A DNA stretch of 64,000 nucleotides from Candidatus Polarisedimenticolia bacterium (GCA_036001465.1 DASYUH010000060.1:61714-125713); one strand, 5' to 3'. Shown: positions 19,285 to 29,389, counted from the stretch's first letter. The notes: generated from the letters alone by a model not told the origin. Made by a program: numbers and translations.

Positions 19285-20989
19285 ATGCCGCTGACTCCCG
19301 GCACCCGACTCGGTCCCTACGAAATCCTCGGCCCCATCGGCGCCGGCGGGATGGGAGAGGTGTATCGCGCCCGCGACGCCCGCCTGGCGCGTGACGTGGC
19401 GGTGAAGGTCCTGCCGGCCTCGTTCGTGGCCGATCCCGAGAGGCTGCGCCGCTTCGAGCAGGAGGCGCGCGCCATGGGGCAGCTCAACCACCCGAACATC
19501 CTGGCCGTGTTCGACACCGGAACGCACCAGGGGGCGCCGTACGTCGTCGAGGAGCTGCTCGAAGGGGCGACGCTGCGCGACAGGCTGGCCGGCGGCCCTC
19601 TCCCCGCCCGCAAGGCGCTGGACTATGCCAGGCAGATCGCCCAGGGGCTGGCGGCGGCTCACCAGAAGGGGATCGTCCACCGCGACCTGAAGCCGGAGAA
19701 CCTGTTCGTCACGGGCGACGGCCGGGTCAAGATCCTCGATTTCGGCCTGGCGAAGCTGGCGCGGCCCGAGGGTCCGGCGGCCGCACTTGCCGGTGGCGCC
19801 GGCCCGGCGACGGACGGGGCGCTGACCGGGCTCCCGACGCGGGTCGAGACCGGGTCCGGCGTCGTCCTCGGAACGGTCGGATACATGTCGCCGGAGCAGG
19901 TGCGCGGCCTGCCGGCCGATCACTGGTCCGACCTGTTCAGCTTCGGCTGCATCCTCTACGAGATGCTCGCCGGCCGGCGGGCGTTCGCGGCCTCCTCCTC
20001 GAGACGAGGTCTGGTTAAGCGCCGGCAAGACCGGGAACGTCCGGTCGGTGTACGCCGTCGACCTGGCCGGAAACGTCCGGATGGTGGACGGCGCCCCCGC
20101 CGACATCGCCCTGTCGGACGTCTCGGCCTCGGGCAAGGTGCTCGTCATGAGGAACACGGCGCGCCGCGGGATTATCGGCACCATGCCGGGGGACGCGACG
20201 GAGCGGGATCTTTCCTGGCTCGACTGGTCCCGTCCCAGCGCCGTCTCGGCCGACGGCCACTGGGTCCTGTTCGAGGAGCAGGGGCAGGGAGGGGGCTCGG
20301 GCTACTCGGTGTACGTGCGCAAGACCGACGGATCCCCGGCCGTGCGGCTGGGGGACGGATCGGGAGCCGACCTCTCCCCCGACGGTCAGTGGGCGGCGAC
20401 GATCTCCATCGCCAAGCCGGATCACTTCACCCTCCTGCCGCTCGGACCGGGCGAGGCCCGTACGGTGATGGTCCCCGGCCTCGCGCTTTTTTCGGTGAAC
20501 TGGTTTCCCGACGGCCGGCGGTTCCTGCTCAGCGGCAACGAGAAGGGCAAAGCGATGCGCCTGTACGTCATGGACGGAGAGAACGGAACGCCGAAGCCGA
20601 TCTCCCCGGAAGGGGTCCGGCTCCCAGGCGTCATCTCTCCCGACGGTCGCCAGATCGCGGTGGCGATGAACGCCGGGCCTCCGCTGGTTTTCGCGGTGGA
20701 GGGGGGAGAGGGACGGATCGTGCCGGGCTCCGTGCCGGGCGAGAATCCAAGGAGGTGGAGCTCGGACGGCCGCTCGCTCTACGTCGTCTCCCGGGACGCC
20801 CCCGGCAGCCGGATCGACCGCCTCGACCTGGCGACCGGGAAGCGGACGCCGATCAAGACCCTGATGCCGGCGGACCGGGCGGGACTGATCGACCTGTCGT
20901 TCGTCAACCTGTCCGACGACGCCCGCTCGTATGTCTACAGCTACCGGCGGGTCCTCTCGACCCTTTACCTGGTCGACGGCTTGCGCTGA
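19285..20989 (+). pseudogene. Hanks-type Ser/Thr kinase with TolB-like beta-propeller, disrupted by internal deletion
   Basis: The first frame encodes a kinase N-lobe and most of the C-lobe: GAGGMGEVY (P-loop), VAVKVLP (Lys), HRDLKPEN and DFGL, up to GRRAFA near base 19990. The next kinase segment, the transmembrane helix and the first propeller blades are missing. From about 20003 coding resumes in another frame, beginning [11 protein letters not shown] and continuing as TolB/WD40-like blades (LSPDGQW, ISPDGRQ, WSSDGRS) to 20989. Intact relatives carry the lost part between these points. The product cannot be a working receptor kinase unless the break is an assembly fault. The tail converges on the proline dehydrogenase gene, with a small hairpin (20984-20998) over the stop. 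Confidence 0.85.
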
Positions 20990-20992
20990 CGC

Positions 20993-21925
20993 TCAGCGGG
21001 CGAACAGGTTCTTCAGGACGAACAGGACGTTGGCGGGACGCTCGGCCAGGCGCCGCATGTACCAGGGGAACCAGGCGTCGCCGTAGCTGATCAGGACCCG
21101 GAACGCGTGGCCCTGCGCCGCCAGGCGCTCCTGCTCCTCCCGCCGGATGCCGTACAGCATCTGGAACTCCACCTCGCACGGTTTCAGGCCGGCCCCCCGT
21201 GCCGCCTCCTGGATGCTCCGAATCATCGCCGAGTCGTGCGTGCCGAAGATGACCCGCACCCCCGCCCGGCGCGCTTCCTTTTCCAGAAGCCTTCGGGCCA
21301 GGACCAGGTAGTTGGCGTCCACGTCCGTCTTCCTGGGAAACGCCTTGTCGGGCGGCTCGCGGTACGCCCCCTTGACCAGCCGCAGTCCCCCGCCCAGGGG
21401 GATGAGACCGTCCAGGTCGCGCGCCGTCCGGTGCAGGTACGCCTGCACGCAGACCCCCACGTTCGGGAATCGCGCTTTCGCGCGGCGATAGATGTCGAGC
21501 GTCGCGTCGGTGTAAGCGGTCGACTCCATGTCGATCCAGATCCAGGTGCCGTCCGCTCGCGCCCGCTCGAGGAGCGACGACAGCCCCGCCTCGCAGGCGG
21601 CGGGGTCGAGATCGAGCCCCAGCTGCGTGAGCTTGACGGAAACCTCCGCATCGAGGCCCATCTCCTTGTTGCGGGCCAGGACATCGAGATAGTGGCGCGT
21701 GACCTGCTGCGCCTCTCCGAGCGCCGCCACGTTCTCGCCGAGGTAGGTGAGGACGCTCCCCATCCCCTTCTCTCGCAGCCGACGCGCCGCCGCCAGAGCC
21801 GCGGCGAGATCTTCACCCGGCATGAAGCGCGCCACCGCCCGCTTCACGAAGCCGTACCGGACGGCGCGCTCGCGCAGCCAGCGGCTCTGCGAGCCGGCGA
21901 GGAATGCGCTTCGGATCAGACCCAT
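20993..21925 (-). CDS. Proline dehydrogenase (monofunctional)
   Basis: 310 residues from an ATG preceded by GAGGAGG. It is an FAD-dependent TIM barrel of the PutA/PRODH family: LTYLGENV at the N-terminus, [41 protein letters not shown] with the substrate-binding Lys/Tyr region, FGTHD, and the C-terminal [12 protein letters not shown] and [13 protein letters not shown] with the paired Arg that binds proline carboxylate. It oxidises proline to pyrroline-5-carboxylate and feeds electrons to quinone at the membrane. No P5C dehydrogenase is adjacent. It fits a peptide-scavenging metabolism supplied by the many peptidases nearby. Confidence 0.95.
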   Translation of the reverse strand: MGLIRSAFLAGSQSRWLRERAVRYGFVKRAVARFMPGEDLAAALAAARRLREKGMGSVLTYLGENVAALGEAQQVTRHYLDVLARNKEMGLDAEVSVKLTQLGLDLDPAACEAGLSSLLERARADGTWIWIDMESTAYTDATLDIYRRAKARFPNVGVCVQAYLHRTARDLDGLIPLGGGLRLVKGAYREPPDKAFPRKTDVDANYLVLARRLLEKEARRAGVRVIFGTHDSAMIRSIQEAARGAGLKPCEVEFQMLYGIRREEQERLAAQGHAFRVLISYGDAWFPWYMRRLAERPANVLFVLKNLFAR

Positions 21926-22202
21926 GGATTCAGCCTCCTCGAATCGCCGCGATGATACGCAAACCGGTCCGTCAGTGTCCATCATCGGTGCGCCGGCGCG
22001 CTCCCGCCGTCAGAAATCCGTCGTCCTCGCCGGCCGGCGCGCCGCCGAGCCTTCGCCCGGGCCCGTGTCGTCGGCGTAACTCGCAAATCTTCCGGCGCGC
22101 GCGTGCCGACTCACGATCCGACATCTATATTTTCACGAGGCTGCGAGCTTCGAATCGGGAGCGGCCGGCGCGTTCGGAGACCGGACTCAGGGAGACCACA
22201 TA

Positions 22203-23732
22203 ATGATGATACGGCGGTGGGGAGGGATCGGGGCCATTCTGATCGGCTGTGCGCTGGCCGGCGCGTGCGTCACCACGGGCACCAGCTATCACGAGACCGT
22301 CTCGATGGGGACCACGGCCCCCATCGCCCGTCCAGGCGGATGGGACCAGCCGTTCTACAACGATCTGGCGCCGCACGGCAGGTGGGTCTTCGTCACGGGC
22401 CCCGGGTGGGTGTGGTCGCCGGACAACGTCCAGGTCGGCTGGCGCCCGTACCAGGTCGGTCATTGGGTGTACACCGACTACGGCTGGACCTGGGCCTCCG
22501 ACGAGGAGTGGGGCTGGGCGGTCTATCACTACGGCCGCTGGCACCTCGACAACTCGTTCGGCTGGGTCTGGGTCCCGGGGACCGAATGGGGCCCCGCCTG
22601 GGTCGCCTGGCATGAAGGCGGCGGCTACGTCGGCTGGGCGCCGCTCCCGTGGCAGGTCACCGTGCGCGCCGGCGTCGGCCTCGACTGGGGCGGCGTCAGC
22701 GTCTCCATCTCGCCGTCCTGGTGGTGCTTCGCCAGCACGCGCTACCTGGTCGATCCCGGGCTGCGGACCCGCATCGTCCCGGTCGAGCGCAACACGGCGC
22801 TCATCCGCGTCACCCAGAACGTCACGAACTACACCTACATCGACAGCCGTGTCATCAACCAGGGCGTGCGGGTCGAAAAGGTCGGCCGCGCCGTCGGACA
22901 CACCATTCCCCGCTACCGCGTGGCGCAGGACGACGCGCCCGAGGTGTCGCGCGGCGGCAAGGTGCGCGGGCAGGACTTCGTCGTCTACCGGGCCGACCCG
23001 GTTCGCGGCCGGAACTCCCGCGGACGGGGCCCGGATGGCAGGGACCAGGACGACCGGAGCGGTCGCGGCCGGGTGACGGAAGAGCGCGACCCGCGCGGCC
23101 AGGATGAGCGCGAGGTGCGCGGGCGCGATCAGAATCCGGGAGACGACGCGCCGCAGGAGCGGGATGCACGTGACGAGGATTGGCGCAACCGGGGACCGAA
23201 GGATCGCGTCGCCCCGCCGGGCCGCGACGACCGCGATCGGGCTCGCGACGACCGCCCGGGGCGGCCGACGACCGAAGCCGACACGCAGGAGAGTCAGCCC
23301 GAGGACACGCAGGCCCCGCCCGACAACACCCCACCGGCGACCAACCGCGGTCAGGAGCGGAAGGACCAGGGTCGCGATTCACATCCCAGCCGCGGCCGCA
23401 GGCTCATGGACGATCTGATGGGGAAACAGCCCCCCGCCCGCTCTCCGCAGAGATCCTCGCCGGCGCAATCCGGCGGATCGAGCGCGGGGCCGAGCGAGCC
23501 GGACAGCCCCTCCGACCCGGGCAATCGCCCGGGTACGACGACCCCGCCGGCGAAGTCCGATCCGGTGAAGACGCAGCCCGCGCAGGAGAGCGCGCGGGAC
23601 AAGGCGAAGCCTGGCGGGGACACGGGGAAGGGCCGGAAGCCGAAGCAGGACGCGCCGAAGTCCGACAAGGCGGGCGACGCCAAGCCGGACGACGACAAGC
23701 CGAAAGAGAACAGGCAGGACCGCAAGTACTAG
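22203..23732 (+). CDS. DUF6600-type (YXWGXW-motif) lipoprotein with long charged tail
   Basis: 509 residues. It has a lipoprotein signal with lipobox LAGAC (Cys about 22). Residues about 40-165 are tryptophan- and glycine-rich with repeated WG/GW units (GRWVFVTGPGWVW, YGWTWASDEEWGW, GWVWVPGTEWGPAWV), as in DUF6600 proteins. The remaining two thirds are low complexity: RGRD/DDR repeats, then PSRG, PSDPG and KPGGDTGKGRKPKQD stretches, probably disordered and extracytoplasmic. Function is unknown; the family is common in Acidobacteria and often near envelope-stress genes. A -10-like TATATT at 22126-22131 precedes it. It ends 4 bp before a perfect hairpin. Confidence 0.85.
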   Translation: MMIRRWGGIGAILIGCALAGACVTTGTSYHETVSMGTTAPIARPGGWDQPFYNDLAPHGRWVFVTGPGWVWSPDNVQVGWRPYQVGHWVYTDYGWTWASDEEWGWAVYHYGRWHLDNSFGWVWVPGTEWGPAWVAWHEGGGYVGWAPLPWQVTVRAGVGLDWGGVSVSISPSWWCFASTRYLVDPGLRTRIVPVERNTALIRVTQNVTNYTYIDSRVINQGVRVEKVGRAVGHTIPRYRVAQDDAPEVSRGGKVRGQDFVVYRADPVRGRNSRGRGPDGRDQDDRSGRGRVTEERDPRGQDEREVRGRDQNPGDDAPQERDARDEDWRNRGPKDRVAPPGRDDRDRARDDRPGRPTTEADTQESQPEDTQAPPDNTPPATNRGQERKDQGRDSHPSRGRRLMDDLMGKQPPARSPQRSSPAQSGGSSAGPSEPDSPSDPGNRPGTTTPPAKSDPVKTQPAQESARDKAKPGGDTGKGRKPKQDAPKSDKAGDAKPDDDKPKENRQDRKY

Positions 23733-23736
23733 CGCC

Positions 23737-23780
23737 CGTCGGGCGGCGTCCCTGGCCCTGCCGCGGGACGCCGCCCGACG
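23737..23780. terminator. Perfect 16-bp hairpin between convergent genes
   Basis: The 16-base arm at 23737-23752 is exactly reverse-complementary to 23765-23780, with a 12-nt loop. It lies in the 61-bp gap between the DUF6600 lipoprotein and the M13 peptidase genes, which converge here. No T-tract follows on either strand, so it would act as a bidirectional structured 3' end or a Rho-assisted terminator. Confidence 0.75.
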
Positions 23781-23793
23781 GAGCGATCCCTTC

Positions 23794-25824
23794 CTACCAC
23801 ACCTCGCAGAGCGTGCCGGCCGGGCGGACCATCGAGGCGCCGTCCTTGCAGCTGAAGGCGTCGTAGAACGCCGTCAGGTTCGACAGCGGTCCGATGACCC
23901 GGTACTTGGCGACCGGATGCGGGTCGCTCTGCACCATCAGGCGCTGCGTCTCGGGGCGGATGGCGTCGCCGCGGAACTGGCCCCAGGCCACGAAGAACTG
24001 CTGCTCGGGGGTGAAGCCGTCGATCGTCGGGGCGGGCGGCTTGCCGCGCTGCGAGATCTGCCAGGCTCGAAAGGCGATCTTCGCTCCGGCGAGGTCGCCG
24101 ATCGACTCTCCCAGGACCAGCCTGCCGTTGTGGTGGATGCTCGGCTCGATGAAGTAGCCGTCGAACTGGTCCACCACGCACTGCGTCCGCCCCTGGAAGT
24201 TCTTCAGGTCCTCCGGAGTCCACCAGTTCTGCAGCCGGCCCTGCGCGTCGTACTGCGCGCCGGAGTCGTCGAATCCATGGCTGATCTCGTGGCCGATCAC
24301 GACGCCGATCGAGCCGTAGTTCACCGCGTCCGTCGCGTTCATGTCGAACGCCGGCGGCTGCAGGATGCCGGCGGGGAACACGATCTCGTTCAACAGGGGG
24401 TTGTAGTAGGCGTTCGACGTCGGTGGCGTCATGCCCCAGCGGCCGCGATCGACCGACTTGCCGATCTGCGCCCAGTCGTCCCGCACCAGAAACCTCTTGC
24501 CGGCCGTCAGGTTCGCGAAATGCGCGTCGCGGCGGATGTCGACCTTGCCGTAGTCCTTCCACTTGTCGGGATAGCCGATCTTGGGATTGAACGTGGCGAG
24601 CTTCTCGAGCGCCTTCGTCTTCGTTTCCGCCCCCATCCATTCCAGGCCGTCGATCGTCTCCTTCATCCCCGCGAGCAGGTTCTTCACCAGGTCCTGCATC
24701 CGCGCCTTGGCCGCCGGCGGGAAGTAACGCTCGACGTACTTCCGGCCCAGCGCCTCCCCCAGGACCTGGTCGGTCGACTCCACGCAGCGCTTCCAGCGCG
24801 GCTTGATCTCCTTCGCCCCGCCCAGGTACTTCCCGTAGAACGCCTGGTTCTCGTCCACGAACGCCGCCGAGAGATCCGGCGCCGCCGCGTGGAGCACCTG
24901 CCACTTGAGGTAGGTCTTCCACTCCGGCAGGGGGGTCTCGCCGAGCCGACGGTCCACCTCCTGCAGGAACTTCGGCTCCCGCACGTTCAGGTCGGCCTTC
25001 GGCAGGCGGCCGGCCTTGAAATATCCGTCCCAGTCGAGCCGCGGCGCGAGCTTTTGCAGATCGGCGAAGCGGGTCTTGTGGTCGGTGTTCTTCGGGTCGC
25101 GCAGCGCCACGTTGTCGAGCGACGCGTCGGCCAGCTTCGTCTCGAAGCCGAACACCGTCTCCGCCGCCTTGGCCGCCGCCGCCTCGTCGTACCCCGCCAG
25201 CCCGAACAGGTTGGCGACGTGGGCCCGGTACTTCTCCCGCGCCTCCTTGAAGCGATCCTCGGTCTTGAAATAGTAGTCCCGGTCCGGCAGTCCGAGGCCG
25301 GCCGCGTAGATGTTGGCGACGACCTGTGTCGGCTCGTGGTTGTCCGAGTTGGCCCCCAGGCCGAACGGCACGAAGATCCCCTGCTCGTGCAGCCGCACGA
25401 TCATCCTCTGCACGTCCGCCCGGCCCTTCATCGAGTCGATGTCGGCCAGAAGCGGCTCGACCGGCGTGATTCCCAGCGCATCGACGCGCGCCTGGTCCAT
25501 GCACGCCCCGTAGTAGTCGCTGATCTGCTGCTCGACGCTCCCCTTCCTCCAGTCCTTCTTCGCCGACACCTCCTCGAGGATCGTCTTCAGCTGATCCTTG
25601 GCCGTCTCCCCCGCCGCCCAGCGCCGGCTCCAGCGCGTCATCGAGTCCGGAATCGGGTTGGCGGCCCGCCAGCTCCCGTTGGCGTAGTCGTAGAAGTTGC
25701 TGCACGGATCGGCGTTGCGATCCATGTCGCCGACGTACACCCCGCGCATCTCCTCCGTGCTGCCGAATGCGGGCGCGCAGAGAAGGGCCATGACCCCAAG
25801 GACCATCACGGTTCGCATGTCCAT
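23794..25824 (-). CDS. M13-family zinc metallopeptidase (neprilysin-like), exported
   Basis: 676 residues with a signal peptide (about 1-22). The N-terminal domain starts with the family hallmark NADPCSNFYDYANGSW. The zinc site is HEISH (about 511), with the downstream GESIGDLAG supplying the third ligand and LNEIVFPAGILQ preceding it. The C-terminus ends in CEVW, the conserved CxxW of M13 enzymes. It is an oligopeptidase cleaving before hydrophobic residues in extracytoplasmic peptides. The start is the ATG giving MDMRTVMV; upstream codons in frame continue but have no signal. It is divergent from the CocE hydrolase, about 180 bp away. Confidence 0.95.
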   Translation of the reverse strand: MDMRTVMVLGVMALLCAPAFGSTEEMRGVYVGDMDRNADPCSNFYDYANGSWRAANPIPDSMTRWSRRWAAGETAKDQLKTILEEVSAKKDWRKGSVEQQISDYYGACMDQARVDALGITPVEPLLADIDSMKGRADVQRMIVRLHEQGIFVPFGLGANSDNHEPTQVVANIYAAGLGLPDRDYYFKTEDRFKEAREKYRAHVANLFGLAGYDEAAAAKAAETVFGFETKLADASLDNVALRDPKNTDHKTRFADLQKLAPRLDWDGYFKAGRLPKADLNVREPKFLQEVDRRLGETPLPEWKTYLKWQVLHAAAPDLSAAFVDENQAFYGKYLGGAKEIKPRWKRCVESTDQVLGEALGRKYVERYFPPAAKARMQDLVKNLLAGMKETIDGLEWMGAETKTKALEKLATFNPKIGYPDKWKDYGKVDIRRDAHFANLTAGKRFLVRDDWAQIGKSVDRGRWGMTPPTSNAYYNPLLNEIVFPAGILQPPAFDMNATDAVNYGSIGVVIGHEISHGFDDSGAQYDAQGRLQNWWTPEDLKNFQGRTQCVVDQFDGYFIEPSIHHNGRLVLGESIGDLAGAKIAFRAWQISQRGKPPAPTIDGFTPEQQFFVAWGQFRGDAIRPETQRLMVQSDPHPVAKYRVIGPLSNLTAFYDAFSCKDGASMVRPAGTLCEVW

Positions 25825-26004
25825 CGTTCCTCTCGGGAATAGGGTGGCGCCGCTCCGGCAGGCAGAGACGGCAGGTTCGGATCCCGGCGCATTCTGGCCC
25901 AATCCGCAGGATGAAACAAGCCGGGTTCGGATGGCAGGGTAGCGGTTCCCAGGCGACTGCCGCCTGATAGACTGCGCCCGGACATCCCTACTCTGGAGAG
26001 ATGC

Positions 26005-28131
26005 ATGCGCATGCGATCGTCCCTCGTGTTCGCCGCGGCCCTGGCAGTGGCACTGGCGGGCGGCCTCGCACCCTCCCGCGGCCTCGCCGCCACCGGGGCC
26101 CCGACTCCCTCGGCCGCCGCCGAAGCCTCCCCTCCCATCTACGAGATCGCCTTCCAGGAGGCCTGGATCCCGATGCGGGACGGCGTCCGGCTGGCCGCCG
26201 ACCTGTACCTGCCGAAGGGGGGGAAGCCGAAGGACCGCTTTCCGGTCCTGCTCGAGTACCTGCCGTATCGCAAGACCGAGGGGCGCGGCGAGCGGCCCGG
26301 TCTGTACGGCTACTTCGTGAAGCGCGGTTACGCGGTGGCGCGCGTCGACATCCGGGGGACCGGCAACAGCGAGGGGCGCCTCATCGAGCACGAGTACTCC
26401 GAGCAGGAGCAGAAGGACGGCGAGGACGTGATCGCCTGGCTGGCGAAACAGAAGTTCTCGACCGGCAAGATCGGCATGTTCGGCATCTCGTGGGGCGGCT
26501 TCAACTCGATCCACATGGCGATGCGCAACCCGCCGGCGCTCAAGGCGATCATCGCGGTGGACGCGACCGACGACCTGTACCAGGACGACGTGCACTTCAT
26601 GGACGGCGGCATGCACGTCGATTCGTGGGAGATGAGCATGGACCTGGCGAACGCCATGCCCGGGGCCCCCGACTACGTCATCGACGAGGCGTTCTTCCGG
26701 GACCGTTTCGACACTAGGCCGTGGATGCTCACCTACAAGCGCCAGCAGCGCGACGGACCGTTCTGGGACCGCACCGCCCTGAAGACGCGCTACGACTCGA
26801 TCAAGATCCCGACCTTCGTGATCGGCGGCTGGTACGACGGCTACCGTGACAGCGTGCCGCGCATGCTCGAAAACATGAAGTCCCCCGTCAAGGCGATGGT
26901 CGGCCCCTGGTCGCACGCCTTCCCGCACGACGCCTACCCGAAACCCCAGATGGAATGGCGCCACGAGGCGGTCCGCTGGTACGACCAGTGGCTGAAGGGG
27001 AAGGACACCGGGATCATGTCCGAGCCGCGCTTCGCGGTCTACGTGCGGCGCTGGCACCCCCCCGAGACCGACCTGAAGGAGGTCCCCGGAGCGTGGCGCT
27101 GGGAGGACGGCTGGCCGATCGCCCGCATCCAGACGCGCACGCTCTACCCGCAGCCCAACCACACGCTCGGCGCGGCGCCGCCGTCCGCGCGCGCCGCGCA
27201 CTGGCTGCGCTACGTGCCGACCTCGGGCACCGAGCCGGGCGGCCCGGTGATGTGGTGGGGGGACGTGGCCCCCGACCAGCGCCCGGCCGACGCCTTCAGC
27301 CTGGTCTACGACTCCGACCCTCTCGAGGAGGAGGTCGAGATCCTCGGCCTGCCGCACGCCATCCTGAACGTCGCCGCCTACGCCCCCATGGCCCACTGGT
27401 TCGTGCGCCTGTCGGACGTCGCCCAGGACGGCAGCGTGACCCTGGTCGCCGGCGCCGGCTTCAACGGCGCGCACCGCGAGTCGGCCCGCGACCCGAAGCG
27501 TCTCGAGGCCGGGCAGGTCGTCCCCCTCGACATCGAGATGCACTTCACCTCCTGGGTCTTCGAGAAGGGGCACCGCATGCGCCTCGCCGTCGGAAACGCC
27601 ATGTGGCCGATGATCTGGCCGACCCCCTACAAGATGACCAACGCCCTGCACCTGGGCGGCGACGCCCCTTCGCGGCTCCTCCTCCCCGTCGTCCCCCCCG
27701 GCGATCGCCCCGTGCCGAAGTTCCTCCCTCCCGAGGAGGATCCCCCGCCGCTCGCCGGCTTCGGCACCCTCGACGCCGGGACCGTGTCCGGATACGGCGA
27801 GATCGCCTCGATCGATCGGATGCCGCCGCGCCGCGCCACCCGGATCGTCGCGACGAACGCCGGCGGCTCGAAGTACCCCTGGGGGACCGAAAGGACCACC
27901 GAGTCGATCACCCACGAGGCGCAGGACGAGCACCCCGAGGCGACTTCGGTCACGGGGGAGTACAGCACGACCGTCCAGCTCGCCGATCGAACCCTGCGAT
28001 GGGAGGCCCGCCTGACCTTCAAAAGCGACCGCGAGAACTTCTACTACACCTACGTCCGCCGGCTCCTCAAGGACGGCACGCTCGTCCGCGAGAAGACATG
28101 GGAGGACACGATCCCGAGGGATTTCCAGTAG
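26005..28131 (+). CDS. CocE/NonD-family hydrolase (Xaa-Pro dipeptidyl-peptidase-like), exported
   Basis: 708 residues with a signal peptide (about 1-32). Alpha/beta-hydrolase core: IPMRDGVRLAADLYLP, RGTGNSEG (oxyanion region), nucleophile Ser in GISWGG (about 162), IGGWYDGY with the acid, and His in GPWSHAFPHD. The C-terminal third is the beta-jellyroll typical of CocE/PepX enzymes (YDSDPLEEEVEILG, VRLSDVAQDGS). Expected activity is ester, acyl or X-Pro dipeptidyl hydrolysis in the periplasm or medium. A -10-like TAGACT lies at 25968-25973. The gene ends 19 bp before an inverted-repeat element leading into the fic gene. Confidence 0.93.
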   Translation: MRMRSSLVFAAALAVALAGGLAPSRGLAATGAPTPSAAAEASPPIYEIAFQEAWIPMRDGVRLAADLYLPKGGKPKDRFPVLLEYLPYRKTEGRGERPGLYGYFVKRGYAVARVDIRGTGNSEGRLIEHEYSEQEQKDGEDVIAWLAKQKFSTGKIGMFGISWGGFNSIHMAMRNPPALKAIIAVDATDDLYQDDVHFMDGGMHVDSWEMSMDLANAMPGAPDYVIDEAFFRDRFDTRPWMLTYKRQQRDGPFWDRTALKTRYDSIKIPTFVIGGWYDGYRDSVPRMLENMKSPVKAMVGPWSHAFPHDAYPKPQMEWRHEAVRWYDQWLKGKDTGIMSEPRFAVYVRRWHPPETDLKEVPGAWRWEDGWPIARIQTRTLYPQPNHTLGAAPPSARAAHWLRYVPTSGTEPGGPVMWWGDVAPDQRPADAFSLVYDSDPLEEEVEILGLPHAILNVAAYAPMAHWFVRLSDVAQDGSVTLVAGAGFNGAHRESARDPKRLEAGQVVPLDIEMHFTSWVFEKGHRMRLAVGNAMWPMIWPTPYKMTNALHLGGDAPSRLLLPVVPPGDRPVPKFLPPEEDPPPLAGFGTLDAGTVSGYGEIASIDRMPPRRATRIVATNAGGSKYPWGTERTTESITHEAQDEHPEATSVTGEYSTTVQLADRTLRWEARLTFKSDRENFYYTYVRRLLKDGTLVREKTWEDTIPRDFQ

Positions 28132-28149
28132 AGCCCGCAATCCGCAACT

Positions 28150-28213
28150 CTTGCGATACAATCAGCCCTGAAAGTATCATTGGCTCCGAGTTGGAGCACT
28201 TGGGTATCGCAAG
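28150..28213 (+). promoter_or_regulatory. 10-bp perfect inverted repeat with nested hairpin, abutting the fic start codon
   Basis: CTTGCGATAC at 28150-28159 is the exact reverse complement of GTATCGCAAG at 28204-28213, whose last base touches the ATG. Inside lies a smaller hairpin (GCTCC 28183-28187, GGAGC 28193-28197, 5-nt loop). A -10-like TACAAT (28157-28162) overlaps the left arm. If that promoter is used, the repeat is a DNA operator; if transcription starts further upstream, it is an RNA hairpin that would hide the start codon. No clear Shine-Dalgarno is seen. Confidence 0.6.
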
Positions 28214-29389
28214 ATGCAAGACGAAGCCTTTCAGTCAGATAGGGCAGGAAGGCTGGTTCGGGCTCCGGCCGGGTATTGGGCCTTCGTGCCAAACCCCCTC
28301 CCGCCGCAGCTCGATCTCGACCGATCCCATGTCCTTCGACTCTCTGAAGCGGAGCGGGCGATCGGGCGCCTGGCCGGCGTCGGCGCAACCCTTCCAAACC
28401 CCTACCTGCTGATCCATCCGTTCATCCGGCGCGAGGCCGTCCTGTCGAGCCGGATCGAGGGGACCCAGGCCTCACTCTCGGATCTCTTCTTCTTCGAGGC
28501 AGCCCCGTCCCTGCCCGCCAGGGCGACCGACGTTCGAGAGGTCGCCAATTACGTCAGGGCGATGGAGGCGGCTCTCGCCCCGAATCGCGAGCTGCCCCTC
28601 AGCCTGAGGCTCATTCGCGAAATGCACCGCATCCTCATGACGGGAGTGCGCGAGTCGCACCTGACACCGGGCGAGTTCCGTCGATCCCAGAACTGGATTG
28701 GGCCGGCCGGGAGCAAGCTGAACGACGCCATCATCGTCCCTCCGCCGGTCGCCGATATGCATGCAGCGCTCGACGCTCTCGAAAGGTACCTGTACGCTGA
28801 GAGCGACCTGCCGGTGCTGGTTCGTCTCGCGATGATTCACTACCAGTTCGAGGCGATTCATCCCTTCCTCGACGGCAACGGCAGGATCGGACGCCTGCTC
28901 GTCAGCCTGCTGCTCTGCGAGTGGAAAGTCCTTCCTTCGCCGCTTCTGTATCTGAGCGCGTTCTTCGAGCGGCACCGGCAGGACTATTATCGCCTCCTGC
29001 TCGCCGTCAGCCAGAAGGGTCAATGGGAGTCCTGGGTGCAGTTCTTCCTGTCGGGGGTCCTCGAACAATCGCTCGATGCGATCCAGCGTGCGGCCCGGTT
29101 GCGTGCGCTTCGCGATGAGTATCAGGCCGGCCTTCAGCAAGCCCGCTCGTCGGCACTGCTCCTCAAACTGGTCGACGGGCTGTTCCATCACCCTGCCATC
29201 ACGGTGCCCGGAGCAGCCAGGCAGCTGAAAGTGACGCAGCGGGCGGCCTCCCAGAACATCGGCAAGCTGGTGCGCGCCGGAATTCTCACCGAGGCCACGG
29301 GACGACCCCGCAACAGGATCTTTGTCGCCGATGGCATCATCCGTGCCATAGACGAGGACCTTTCCACGGCGGACAAGGACGCCTCGTGA
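28214..29389 (+). CDS. Fic-family protein (class II, probable AMP transferase)
   Basis: 391 residues. The full Fic motif HPFLDGNGRIGR (about 216) is intact, including catalytic His, acidic residue, anion-binding GNGR and the final Arg. An N-terminal inhibitory helix, SSRIEG (about 76), matches the S/T-xxx-E-G/N rule, so the enzyme should be self-inhibited class II. The N-terminal FVPNPLPP is typical of these proteins. Residues about 330-385 form a winged-helix domain (AARQLKVTQRAASQNI), suggesting DNA binding and autoregulation. Targets are unknown. Its TGA overlaps the GTG start of a membrane patatin-like gene. The inverted repeat before the start is a candidate operator. Confidence 0.93.
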   Translation: MQDEAFQSDRAGRLVRAPAGYWAFVPNPLPPQLDLDRSHVLRLSEAERAIGRLAGVGATLPNPYLLIHPFIRREAVLSSRIEGTQASLSDLFFFEAAPSLPARATDVREVANYVRAMEAALAPNRELPLSLRLIREMHRILMTGVRESHLTPGEFRRSQNWIGPAGSKLNDAIIVPPPVADMHAALDALERYLYAESDLPVLVRLAMIHYQFEAIHPFLDGNGRIGRLLVSLLLCEWKVLPSPLLYLSAFFERHRQDYYRLLLAVSQKGQWESWVQFFLSGVLEQSLDAIQRAARLRALRDEYQAGLQQARSSALLLKLVDGLFHHPAITVPGAARQLKVTQRAASQNIGKLVRAGILTEATGRPRNRIFVADGIIRAIDEDLSTADKDAS

